Positions 23,424 through 34,241 of a DNA stretch of 64,000 nt are shown piece by piece. The notes beneath the pieces were generated by a model that saw nothing but the letters and a program-made list of their open reading frames with translations, made no database searches and was not told where the DNA came from. Position 1 is the first letter of the stretch, and each line of letters begins with the position of its first letter. The translations under genes and the position numbers were made by a program. This stretch comes from Nicotiana tabacum (taxonomy: Eukaryota > Streptophyta > Magnoliopsida > Solanales > Solanaceae), in contig NC_134101.1 in the NCBI RefSeq assembly GCF_000715075.1, positions 24,420,822 through 24,484,821 on the forward strand. The letters are read 5' to 3'.

Positions 23424-25304
23424 CACATGACAGTGAAAGTTGTTTCAAATGACTGAGTGCGCGTGAGAGTGTGTTTTGTTTTTCCACGTTAGTTTAAAAT
23501 TTCCCTTTCCCAATCCTTTCCCATCCCCTAACGGTAATAAATTTATTTTCCCCAAAAAATTAAGACCCGAACGGTAACAACCTTATTCTCACCCCTATTT
23601 ATTCTTTTCTTTCTAATTCTTCAATATTTTCTTTCTTCTCACTTTCTTTGTCCATCCAAATTCTATTATAGCCATTTTTGGCTCTTATTTTTGCCCAAAT
23701 AACAACTATGTTTTTACTTGGAAGATACAAGATGAATATTTTTTGTAGATGTGGCAAGCCGGCTCCTTTAAAAGTTGCATGGACTAATGCAAATCCTGGA
23801 CGACGATTCTTTGGATGTAGTCTTTATCCGAAGATAAATTCTTGTCAATTTTTTCAGTGGTATGAACCTCCATTTCCGAAGCAAGTAAACATTGTTATTC
23901 CAGGGTTGTTGAAGAAGACTAACAAACTATCGAAGAGGGAAAGAATGCTAAAATTTCTATTGTTTTTCAGTTTGCTTTGCAATCTGATTTTGCTCATGTG
24001 CAAATAATGGTTATCTGGTAGTATGTAATAGAAGTTAAGCAATATGATATGCTATTCGAGACTACTTTGTTAATATTTTGTCAACATAAGGAATTGATAC
24101 CAATAACAATTTATATAAAAACAATCACACATAGCTGGTAATTTGACAAAAAAATCAGAATTAACATCAAACAATAAAGTTAAACTATGATGTCCATATA
24201 CAGCTAGACATACGCATGACAAACAAGTTCACAAAACAAAGTTGTGTACCACCATCAGTATCCACAAATACAGTCACCCGACGAATTAAACAAAAACAGC
24301 CACCCCACGAATCCAACAAAAAAGAAGTCTAGTATCTCAAATACTACCTTCAAACAATAAAGAAATTCAAGTGGTCTTCTTGGAGGGAGATTTTTCCATA
24401 ACTTTAGATCTTGTTTGTATTCCAGCGGATTGAGACCTTGTCTTGATTCTAGCCATTGCAGCTTGGACTTGAAATTGTCTTTGAGTCACAACTTTCTTCC
24501 CTTTTCATTTCAAACCTTTAGAAGGCTTATATCCAATATCACTAGTAACATGGGTAGAATCAATTAAAGGGCCAGTATAAACCATTTTGGCTGTAGGCAA
24601 ACCATGCTGATAACATTCAAACCAAAAGATACATTTAAAACATCAGATAGTATGTTAGACAATATAATCTAAGTTAAACAAAATAAATATACTTACATTA
24701 ACACTTGTAAAATCAGACTGTGCAATAAATACACCATGTCCTTGAAGCCTAGGCCTCTTGTAGTGGCTTCTTGCCCTCCTAGATTTTTCTCCAGTACTTG
24801 TAGATACCTTACTTGTAGATGCCTTGTCGGAATCCTTTCTGCCTCTCTTTTGTGAAGTTTTTGTTGTTGATTGTTGTGAGCAATTAGTAGTCTAGGAAAT
24901 TCTGGTGATGCAATTGAAATGGTGCTCTAAAGTCAACTTTATTTATTCGAAGTTAGTGATGGAGAGTTTTGGACAGTTATGATGTTTATGATACTATTTA
25001 AATACATATAATTTTATAAAAGTTCACTGCTGGTATGCACCTTGAAGCAATTGGCTGTATTAGCTGATAAAGCATGAAATATTTCTTTTTCCAAGTGGAT
25101 AGAAAATATGTGCATTTAAAATAACTTTTGTTGTTTATTGATTTATGTAGTGTTTGAGATCTGCATGAGTTAATATGTTTGAAACAAATGTGATTACAGG
25201 ATATTGGGAAAGAATATTTATCTTTTTAACCACACAATTGCGGCTCTTATAAAGGTTAAAAGTATATGCTTTACAATGTTGACAAAATTGTTAAGCTTTA
25301 AAAG
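23424..25304. mobile_element. Mutator-like element (MULE), partial copy A
   Basis: Homologous to 37,426-39,184 of the fuller MULE. The outer left terminal repeat is missing: a stretch between two AACTTGRCAC direct repeats, present in copy B, is deleted here. It ends at CTTTAAAAG where CACTA-end sequence begins. It carries the GRF zinc-finger ORF intact. Confidence 0.8.
23678..24007 (+). CDS. GRF-type zinc-finger protein with C-terminal membrane segment (MULE-associated)
   Basis: 109 codons open. A GRF zinc finger is visible: Cys23-x-Cys25, then Cys47 and Cys56, followed by FFQWYE, matching the CxC...GRRFFGC...C-x-F-F-x-W pattern. The C-terminus (residues 89-107) is strongly hydrophobic (LKFLLFFSLLCNLILLMC) and would span a membrane. 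GRF fingers bind nucleic acid; small plant GRF proteins with this layout often occur near MULEs. Translation may start at Met1 or at Met19. Copy B has a premature stop. It could be a MULE accessory gene or a captured host fragment; expression is unknown. Confidence 0.65.
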   Translation: MALIFAQITTMFLLGRYKMNIFCRCGKPAPLKVAWTNANPGRRFFGCSLYPKINSCQFFQWYEPPFPKQVNIVIPGLLKKTNKLSKRERMLKFLLFFSLLCNLILLMCK

Positions 25305-25653
25305 TGTGGCCATAGGGTACTAACAAAAGTGCGACATGTATGGTAACAATTGCCACGTTTTATAATTGTTTCTTTAGGAGCAACACATAAAAAGGGTGCC
25401 TATAAGGTAGTAAAATGCACACTTAAAAAATGTGGCTATAGGACTTGAAAAACGTGGCCATAGGGGAGGTATTAAAAGCATGGTCTTTGCTTCACCAAAA
25501 ATGTTTCCTTAGGGCAAAGATTACGCTTCTTTTGGCCACCCCTGAAAAATATTGCCTTAGATCGAAAAGTGTGGCCTTTGGTCAAATGTCACACTTTTGT
25601 ATAGTTTAGGCCACACTTTTCGGGTGTGGTTAAGAGCCTAAAATATTGTAGTG
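25305..25653 (+). mobile_element. CACTA right-end fragment (diverged subfamily)
   Basis: Subterminal AAAAGTGTGGCC-type repeats ending in GCCTAAAATATTGTAGTG at 25,653. It joins MULE sequence on the left at a CTTTAAAAG microhomology and the second CACTA copy on the right. No left end or target duplication was found. Confidence 0.75.
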
Positions 25654-26721
25654 ATTTTACAAACTTGTATGTAAGTTGTAACTTTGAATTAACAAGCAAC
25701 TTTATACCATATTGCATAAAAGCTCTTTTCTAACCGGGATTAATCATCTGAATTTCCAGATGGGAGCCATATTACTGGTTCAACGTAGTACACTAAATAT
25801 TAACCATATTACAGATTACAATATGATATTGTATACTTATATTCTTTTTAATTGTTAATTTTATTTTGACCGTGTAGGAAAATACGTGTGATGCGACTGA
25901 AATGGTGACCACAATTATGAAGTAAATGATGGAGACTTTTTGAACAATTGTGATGTTTATTATTCATGCCTTCATGATACTATATGAATACATTTTTTTT
26001 TGTAAAGTTCATTATTAATGCACATCTTGAAACATTGTGTTATTAGTACGCATATTATATAAGATATATCTTTTTCGAAGTCTGTTGTAAGTTTAGCTAA
26101 TATGTTACTTACGAGCTACTTTAGTGCTTTAGATCATTAAAATGGGATAATAATATATATTCTTGAAATATATTTGATGATAGCATCAACCACTAAATTA
26201 TGGCTTGTACAAATTATTTTAAGAAATGTTTATAACTTAGAGCACGCTTCAAAAGTGTGCCATATGGACTGTCAAGTGTGTGGCCTATTGATTGTAAAGT
26301 GGAAGATAAATTACGCTTCACAGGTGTTGTTCTAGCAGCTACGCTTCAAAAGTGTGGCTTATAAGGTAATAGAAGCCACACTTTAAAAGTGTACTTTTAG
26401 GTAATACAAAACGTGGTCTTTGTACCTGATAGGCTACGCTTTTGAAGCGTAGCCTCTAAAAAAGCGTAGCCTCTAAACCAACACTTGAAAAGCGTGGCCT
26501 TAGGGAAAAGGTTACGCTCATTTAGGCCACCCCCGGAAAAGCGCTGCCTAATGTTGAAAAGTGTGACCTTTGATCAAATGCCACACTTTTGATAATTCAG
26601 GCCACTTTTTTTTGGTGGTGGCGAAAGGCCTAAAATGGTGTAGTGGCAGTGAGAAAGTGCGAGCTAGCGTAATTGGAGATAATATGACTAGTACATTATT
26701 GTAGTTGCTCGAGAGAGAGTT
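25654..26721 (+). repeat. Segmental duplication, copy B part 1 (CACTA right half)
   Basis: Matches 22,154-23,225. It contains the CACTA right end (GTGTAGTG at 26,645, then GCA). A small AAGCGTAGCCTCTAAA duplication is seen at about 26,446-26,475. It is interrupted at 26,721 by the gypsy element; the continuation is at 37,143. Confidence 0.88.
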
Positions 26722-29420
26722 TGTCACAACCCAAAATCTAACCGTCGTGATGGCGCCTATCGTGGAACTAGGCAAGCCACAACTCAACATCTCAACAAAG
26801 GAAAATCTTTGAACATAAACACCGAAGCTTAATAATTTGGGAAAGCCTTTTTGAAAACAGAAATATCCAAAATACGATATAATCCATCCCAAAACTGGGG
26901 TGTCACTGAGTACATGAGCGTCTAAATCAGAATACAGTCCACTACAGTGTCTAGAGAAATAAACTGAAAATACAACTAGCGATATAGAAGGAGAGTCAAG
27001 GCCTGCGAACACCGTGAAGCTACCTTGGTAGTCTGCGAACTCTGAAGTCTCAATCAGCAACTGCCGTCGTGACAAAATACGCCTGGATCTGCACACGAGG
27101 TGCAGGGAGTAACGTGAGTACATCCAACTCAGTAAGTAATAAGTCCAAACTTTGGACTGAAAGGTATTGACGAACTCAACCGGTACAGATAAAATAGAAA
27201 TAACTGTACAGAAACATAGGCATGCTTTCAAATTAAATAGGCAACTTAAAACAATAAAGTGAAGCAGATTCGAACAGTGTAAAGAATATAACTCTGCTAT
27301 CTCTTGTAGGCATGCGCTCACTGAGGGTGTGTTACAGACTCCGAATGGGCTCCTACGGCCCAAGCGCTATCATAAAATCAGTATAACCGCTGCGGCGTGC
27401 AGCCCGATCCCATAACTGTCACTCATAATCAGGCTCTCAGCCTCACCCAGTCATCAATCTCTCCAGTCTCACTCACGGGCTCACAATATCATGAAAACTA
27501 GCCCAAAACAATTATATGATGTATTAATAAATAACAACTGAGACTCAGATATGATATGAAATGCATGAACATGACTGAGTACATAATATCAATGAAATCA
27601 GTGAGATGACAGCAAGAAACAACCACTAGGGGTCCCAACAGTACCAGTATAAAGCCTAAACATGATATCTATCATGATTGATAGCTCAATTACTTAATCA
27701 CAAGATGAAAACACGTATATCAATAAAATACAGTCACTATACAGTGCCATGGAATTAATCAGGCCACAATTCTCAAGTTGAACGCTCGCACGCTCGTCAC
27801 TTTGCATGTGCGTCACCTCAATACCAATCATATAACACATAGTTCGAGGTTTCGAACCCTCAAAACCAAGTTTGAAAGCGTTACTTACCTCAAACCGAGC
27901 AAATCCTACTCTGAAATGCCTTTGGCCCTCGAATTAGTCTCCAAACGCCCCGAATCTAGCCACAAGAAGTACGATTTAATTAATATAGACTAAAGGAATC
28001 AATTCCACAAGAAAAATACGAAATTATAAGCCAAAATCCGAAATAGGCTCGACCAGGCCCCCGGGCCCACACCTCAAAATCCGACAAAAGTCACAAAATC
28101 CGAAAGCCCATTCACTCATGAGTCTAACCATATCAAATTTATCAATATCCGACACCATTTGGTCATCCAAATCCACTCTCCAATTCTCAAGCCCTAAACT
28201 CCCAAATTTCACTTCAAAATCTCACTAATTAGGTGGGGAAATCAGTGGGGAAACAAATTTTATGATCCAAAACGAGTACAAGAAGCTTACCTCAATAATC
28301 ACCTCGAAAATCTTCTCCAAAATCGCCTAAGTTCGAGTCCAAAATGTTGAAATAAGACTAAAATCGCGAACCCTTGCTTTTAAACCTTCTGCCCAGACTT
28401 TTTGCATATGCGGACCTATTGTCACACCTGCGACGCCGCATCTGCGGTGAAAATGCCACTTCTGCGAAAGTCACTTGCACCTCTAGGGCCCGCACCTGCG
28501 CTCCAGGTTCTGCACATGCGAACGCCCATCTGTGGCCCTGGCCTCGCTTCTGCGGAGTCGCTCTCTCCTAGCTGCCCCCGCACCTGCGCCCACTTGTTCG
28601 CATCTGCGCTACCGCAGGTGCGGGAAATTCATCGCACCTGCGACCTATGTCCTTCATGTCCTTGCCTGCATCTGCGATTCATGCCACGCTTCTGCGTGCT
28701 CGCACCTGTAGTGCCCACTCTGCAGGTGCGGTTATATCAGTAGCAACAGCTCTTCAGATACTTCATCAACTCAAAGATCAAGTCCGTTAACCACCCGAAA
28801 TCTACCCGAGGCCCCTGGGACCTTAACCAAACATGATAACAAGTCATATAACCTAATACAAACTTAGTCAAACCTTCGAATCACTCAAAACAACACCAAA
28901 ATACTGATTACACCCGGATTCAAGCCTAAAGAACTTCTAAACTTCCGAATTCTACAAACGATGCCGAATCATACCAAACCATGCCCGATTGACCTCAAAT
29001 TTTGCACACAAGTCATATTCAACATTACGGACCTACTTCAACTTCTGGAATAGGAATCCAACCCCGATATGAAAAAGTGAACCCCCCCGGTCAAACTTTT
29101 GAAAATTCGACTTTCGCCATTTCAAGCCTAAATCAGCTACAGACCTCAAATTTATAGTAACGACACGCTGTTAAATCCAAAATTACCCAATGGAGGTAAC
29201 GGAACCGACGGAATTCCATTCCGGAGTTGTCTTCACACCATTCCGACTACAGTCAAAATCCTAAGACTTAAGCTTTCATTTTTGGGACTAAGTGTTCCAA
29301 AACACTTCGAAACCAAAACAAGACCTCCCGACAAGTCAGATAAGCATAAACATATACGGGGAATGCAGTAAATAGGGGATCGTGGCTAATACTCTCAAAA
29401 CGACCGGCCGGGTCATTACA
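26722..29420 (-). repeat. 3' LTR of gypsy element 3
   Basis: On the minus strand it begins TGTAATGACCCGGCCGG (29,420) and ends GGGTTGTGACA (26,722). It contains a CpG-word cluster (28,397-28,735), CTGGGCAG plus TTTAAAAG (28,396-28,376), splice-donor-like GAGGTAAGC (28,293-28,285) and GAGGTAAGT (27,891-27,883), and one copy of the TCGGGCTGCACGCCGCA motif (about 27,385-27,405). Confidence 0.88.
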
Positions 29421-32180
29421 TCCCCCCACTTAAACATACGTTCGTCCTCGAACGTGCCAAGAGTTGTTTCCATGCCACCAAATCACTATTCCATCTTACC
29501 ACGCACGTACCCGGGGTGATCTCACGTCACCCTATCCTATATAGGTCTGATAACACCACATAACTGAAATTTCTTAATTCTACCTAGCCCACAAGCCTTA
29601 GAATCCAATTTCCAACATCCAGAATTTCTTATAAGGTCAGAATCCAGCAACCTACACACTGTATAAGTCTGAACAAGCTGTACTAAAAGCCGTAACCATA
29701 ACTCAAATACTCAAAACTCAAATACCACACAGCTCAAAAGCTCGAAGCAATGATTTCTAATCACCGTAGCTGCTCGAAATAACCCCATGCCGGTAATAAA
29801 TCTCATATCAAACAAGACTCCATTCTAAAACCTTCGTACACCACCAATGATGAAAGAAACACGCAGAGACTCATAACCATTCATCAGATCTACTAGTCGT
29901 GGAGCTCCCTCTCCTTCGACAAGAACCATAGCATATTCCTAAGCCGACTTTCGATATTATCCTTCCAAATATTCCACAATCAAATCTGATAGCACCCATC
30001 CTAGATCCGACGACTTCATCTTATCAAATACTAGCTACTATTCTGACATGCCACACCAATACTATCTAAAGCCACAACCCGTGCAATCCGTGCACTAATA
30101 AACAACATTCCAAATGTACTCAGTCACGAAAATGACTCAAACAAGAGAATCGTCCCGTAAGCTCGATGGGTACCACCCCAACGCAATGCTAAGAACCCAT
30201 CACAACCGTAGAACTATAACACACAAATCTAACACAAGGATCATATCTCAACATAACTCTGCCGCAATGCGCGACCCCATCCAAACGCTGATCCATATGA
30301 AATACCTCAGCCACCATGCAAAAAATCAATAACCACGCGCAATCCAGCATCAAGTACTCGAAGTGCATTACCATAACCATGGAGAAGCAAATGACACAAT
30401 GTCACACAAACCCGAAAGAACATAACCAATGCGCAACCACTCATGCATCACCCAAATACCCATCTCGCACAATTTCTGCTATAAGGCCCCAATAGAACTG
30501 CACCATGGGTGCATACAACCAACGAGTCACAACCCCTCGTAGCATAGAATAATAACTCACCGAATATATCAAAACACGAATAAGCTCAACAACAACCGAA
30601 TGACACATCCCTCAACAATAGCAGCATAGAGCCAACCAATCCAACTCGGTGTAGAATACACATCCTAATTGGGCCTACCAATGGACCCCAAAATCAACTT
30701 CGGGCACCCACACATGGATAAATAACCCTCCGAAAGCCCACAATGACTGCATCATAACACCTACTATCGTCTAGCTAGCTTCGGCCATTACTTCACAGTC
30801 CACAACCATGGAAACAACATGCTCTTGAGAACTTCCAGTCTCCAAATCCATATAAAACACAAATCCCATATCTGATCCTAACTCTACTGCTAGAATGTCT
30901 AACACATCTCTCATACACGATCATCCCACAAGGAATACTCCTAAAATTCTTCCGTGCCACATAGAAAAATTGAATATCAGCAGTTGATCAACCATCAGAG
31001 TACCGCAATACCAATGAACATCCGTAAATCAAAACAAAATGTCCCTTTCAAACGCGCACCCCTCTGAGGGATTACCGAGCAACTATAACATTCATCTAAA
31101 TATACAACACTGACCATTCTATCTAGAATTCGTGAACTTGCCTTCAAGAATGAACTGTCACCTTGTACATGTAAATCTTAATCTTGCACAACACACCACA
31201 TCTATCATGTCATCATGTGGAAAGCACAAGAATCTCACTATCAATTTTGAGTCACCAGTAATTTACATACCCGGTTAGTTAGAAACCTTCCTCTTGCTTC
31301 CTTCCAAGAGAAAATCAAAATACACAGCATGTTCCCCACACTGGTAGAAATATCCGGTTCAAACCATGGTAGAAACCATCAAGAACACTTTGAAATCCAT
31401 TTGCACCTAATCAAGCTATCAGAACTAATTTCCTCCAACTCGCCCAAGCCACGCAGATCACTAAAGCCCAAGAATATTGCCACCAAAACATCTGTAACGT
31501 CTCCACATCATTATTACCCAAAAGAATCGAGCATACCATTACCATACTGGTCTAGCCTACTACCCAGTTGTCCCAATTACTTCAAGTTTCTTCTGAATTA
31601 ACCTCAATTTGATACTTTTCCTTGTCAGAACTCCACGATCCTTACCCAAAGCTCACTACAAGACACCCTAACATAACACCACACCACCATAGGGCCCGTA
31701 AGCCATTGTACTCTTCTTAAGTACCTCCATAAATACCGCAAATATAACGCTCACTCTGAAAATACCTTATGTAAATTTTAAAATTATTATTCTTACCTTT
31801 CTTATACTAAAATGTAGAATCCATAATCATACAGAATTATCGCAAATCACGGCACCATTAAATATAATTTCATATTCTAAATTGCATCGCCCAAATGGGC
31901 TGAAAGACACGTGCCTCATTAGCACAACAACGCTCGAAGGGCTAACCCTGCCTTAACACCACCGATTAAATTCACACTCCGTGCGCACTACATCCTTCAA
32001 AATAACAATTTAATCATTTCATGATTTTTCATAAAGTGTAATATAACCCGCATTCAAGAAATTTTCTTACTCAAGTCATCCCCGATATCAACCTTTGCAA
32101 GTCATAACCAATCAACAAGTATGCCTCACCCCAAAAACTAATACCGTACAAAATTGTGCAATCAAATCATAGATAACAGA
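29421..32180 (-). other. Non-coding 3' internal region of gypsy element 3
   Basis: A polypurine tract (minus strand AAGTGGGGGGA, 29,421-29,431) abuts the LTR. The remaining 2.7 kb has only short ORFs in all frames and no RT or integrase motif that I could recognise. In related elements pol occupies this place, so it has been replaced or eroded beyond recognition. Confidence 0.6.
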
Positions 32181-34041
32181 CTACCTTACTTGGCTCAAAG
32201 CCATATAACAAAACATCTGATAACTCACCATACCCAAGATAACATCTAAATTGACCATACTAAGCAATAAGAGATCTACTCTAGTCTCCAAACTCCCAAT
32301 AGTCACCATACAAGACCAATATACACGGTCCACAATGACAGTATCGCCCACCAGCGTAGACATATGAACAGGTGAAACTAGAGACTCACGGGGCATATCC
32401 AGATAATGAATGAAATACGAGGACACATACGAATAAGTGGAACCTGAGTCAAATAATATAGAGGCATTTCTATGGCAAGCTAATACAATACCTGTAATCA
32501 CAGCATCCGAGGAAATGGCATCTGGTTTGGTAGGAAGTGCATAGAAACGGGCCTGACCACCACCTGATCGGCCTCCCTCTCTAGGGCGACCCTTAGCTGA
32601 CTGAGCTCCACCCCGAGCTAGCTGGGCGGGTGGTGAAGTAACTGGTGCCGAAGTCGAAGGCTGCTCCTCTGCTGAGATGAACCTCCCGAAAGGCGGGGAC
32701 AATGACTCTTGATATGAACCAATCCTCCGCACTCAAAGAAACCTCTCTCTGCAAATGGTAGTAGGGACTGAAGGGAACCCCGAGCACCGGAATAACTGCT
32801 AGAAGGTCCTGACATAGATGAACCCTGAGCTGATGGTGCATGAGACAAACTCTGAGCTGGTAGTGCACTGAATGAAGACTGGCCCTGCTGATAGCTGTAT
32901 GCACCATAGAAGTATGATGCACCACAGTGAACCGGGCGAGTCGTCTGAGCATGTCTGAAAGGACGACCCCTACCGTGGTGGAACTGACCCCCAGAAGGAA
33001 CACCGTTGAATCCACCCTGTCCACGAGACCTCTTGGCCTCCCTGTCAACCCGCTCATGGCTGCGAACCATCTCAATCTGATGAGCAATATCGACAACCTC
33101 ATCAAATGTAGCACCAGACACTCTCTCCCTAGTCATAAGCAATCGCAGCTAAAAAGTGAGGCCATCTATGAATCTCCTGATCCTTTCCCTGTATGTGGGA
33201 ACCAACCAGATAGCATGACGGGCCAACTCTGAAAATCTCATCTCATACTGCGTCACAGACATATCACCCTAACGAAGCTGCTCGAACTTCCTACGCAGCT
33301 TCTCTCTGCGGGACTGAGGCACGAACTTCTCCAGAAAGAGAACAGAGAACTGCTGCCAAGTAAGGGTGCTGTGCCGACCGACCTACGCCTCTCGTAAGTC
33401 TCTCACCAACTGAAGGCATCCCCAGAGAACTGAAAAGTAGTGAAAGAGACCCCAATGGTCTCTAGAATACCAGCTGTATGGAGTATCCTCTGAAACCTGT
33501 CCAAGAAGCCCTGCGCATCCTCTCCCTCTGCACCACTGAAAGATGGAGGCTAGAGCCTCCCAAACCTCTCCAATCTATGCTGCTCATCCTCGGGCATAGC
33601 AGGAATAACATAGTCCTGAGCAGTTGCAACCGGCTAGACTGGTGGTGCCCCCGATGTCTGGAGTCCCTGTACCACCTGCTCTGGTGTGCGGGCGGCGGGA
33701 GACTGAGTGCCTCCCCCGGCTTGAGAAGTGGCTGCTGTGGCCGGAACAAAGACCGCCTGAGCAAGACTGGTGCACATGGTCAGAATCTGAGTTAAGGCCT
33801 CCTGAAGACCTGGAATCACAATGGGCACAGGTGGTGCCTGAGCTGGTCCCACAGACTCATCCATAACTAGAGCCTGCTCCTGAACTGGGGCAACGAGTGG
33901 ATCTGCAGGTGCTTCCCTAGCTGCGGTGCGAGCTGCACCTCTTCCCCAACCGAGGCCTCTACTGCGACCTCGACCTCTCGCGACCCTGACTGGTGGTACT
34001 GGTGGTTGTCCATCCTGCCCCGTAGTATGCGTCCTCACCAT
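32181..34041 (-). pseudogene. Gag and protease start of gypsy element 3
   Basis: The N-terminal block at 34,041-33,634 (MVRTHTTGQ..., RGRGRSRGLGWGRG) is followed by broken gag and a Ser/Gln-rich stretch (33,142-32,600). The zinc knuckle reads FECGGLVHIKSHC, the first Cys having become Phe. The protease active-site region reads ILFDSGSTYSYVSSYF, and the frame ends soon after NLDVILGM. Multiple frameshifts are present. Confidence 0.82.
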
Positions 34042-34241
34042 TTGTGAGAGAATTAGAATAATAAAAATTTAGTTAACAGAATCAAAAGATTCGCACGACA
34101 AGAATTCAAGAATGTGTAGTTTCCTAACGGTTTGGCAGCCTCTCGAAGATAAGTACAGACGTCTCCTTACCGATCCGCAAGACTCTACTAAACCCGCTCA
34201 TGACTCGTGAGACCTATATAACCTAGGCTCTTATACCAACT

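Larger units (their letters stand above)
22154..25304 (+). repeat. Segmental duplication, copy A (CACTA right half plus MULE left part)
   Basis: This 3.1 kb block is repeated as 25,654-26,721 plus 37,143-39,184, the second copy being split by the gypsy element. It covers the CACTA right half, the 250-bp spacer and the MULE left part with its GRF ORF. Identity is high by eye, with small indels. Confidence 0.88.

Noticed and set aside
26548..27363. 271-residue minus-strand ORF
   Set aside because: It lies entirely inside LTR sequence and the CACTA end, has no domain character, and its counterpart in the other LTR (34,188-34,772) is shorter and altered. Treated as a chance ORF.
28374..28743. 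Plus-strand ORFs rich in Cys, Ala and Pro in LTR CpG clusters (also 36,091-36,497)
   Set aside because: Antisense to the element and made of the repeated CpG words; no known domain.
34201..34241. tRNA gene near the gypsy primer site
   Set aside because: The Met-tRNA-like match is only the short primer-site complement; no cloverleaf or polymerase III boxes.
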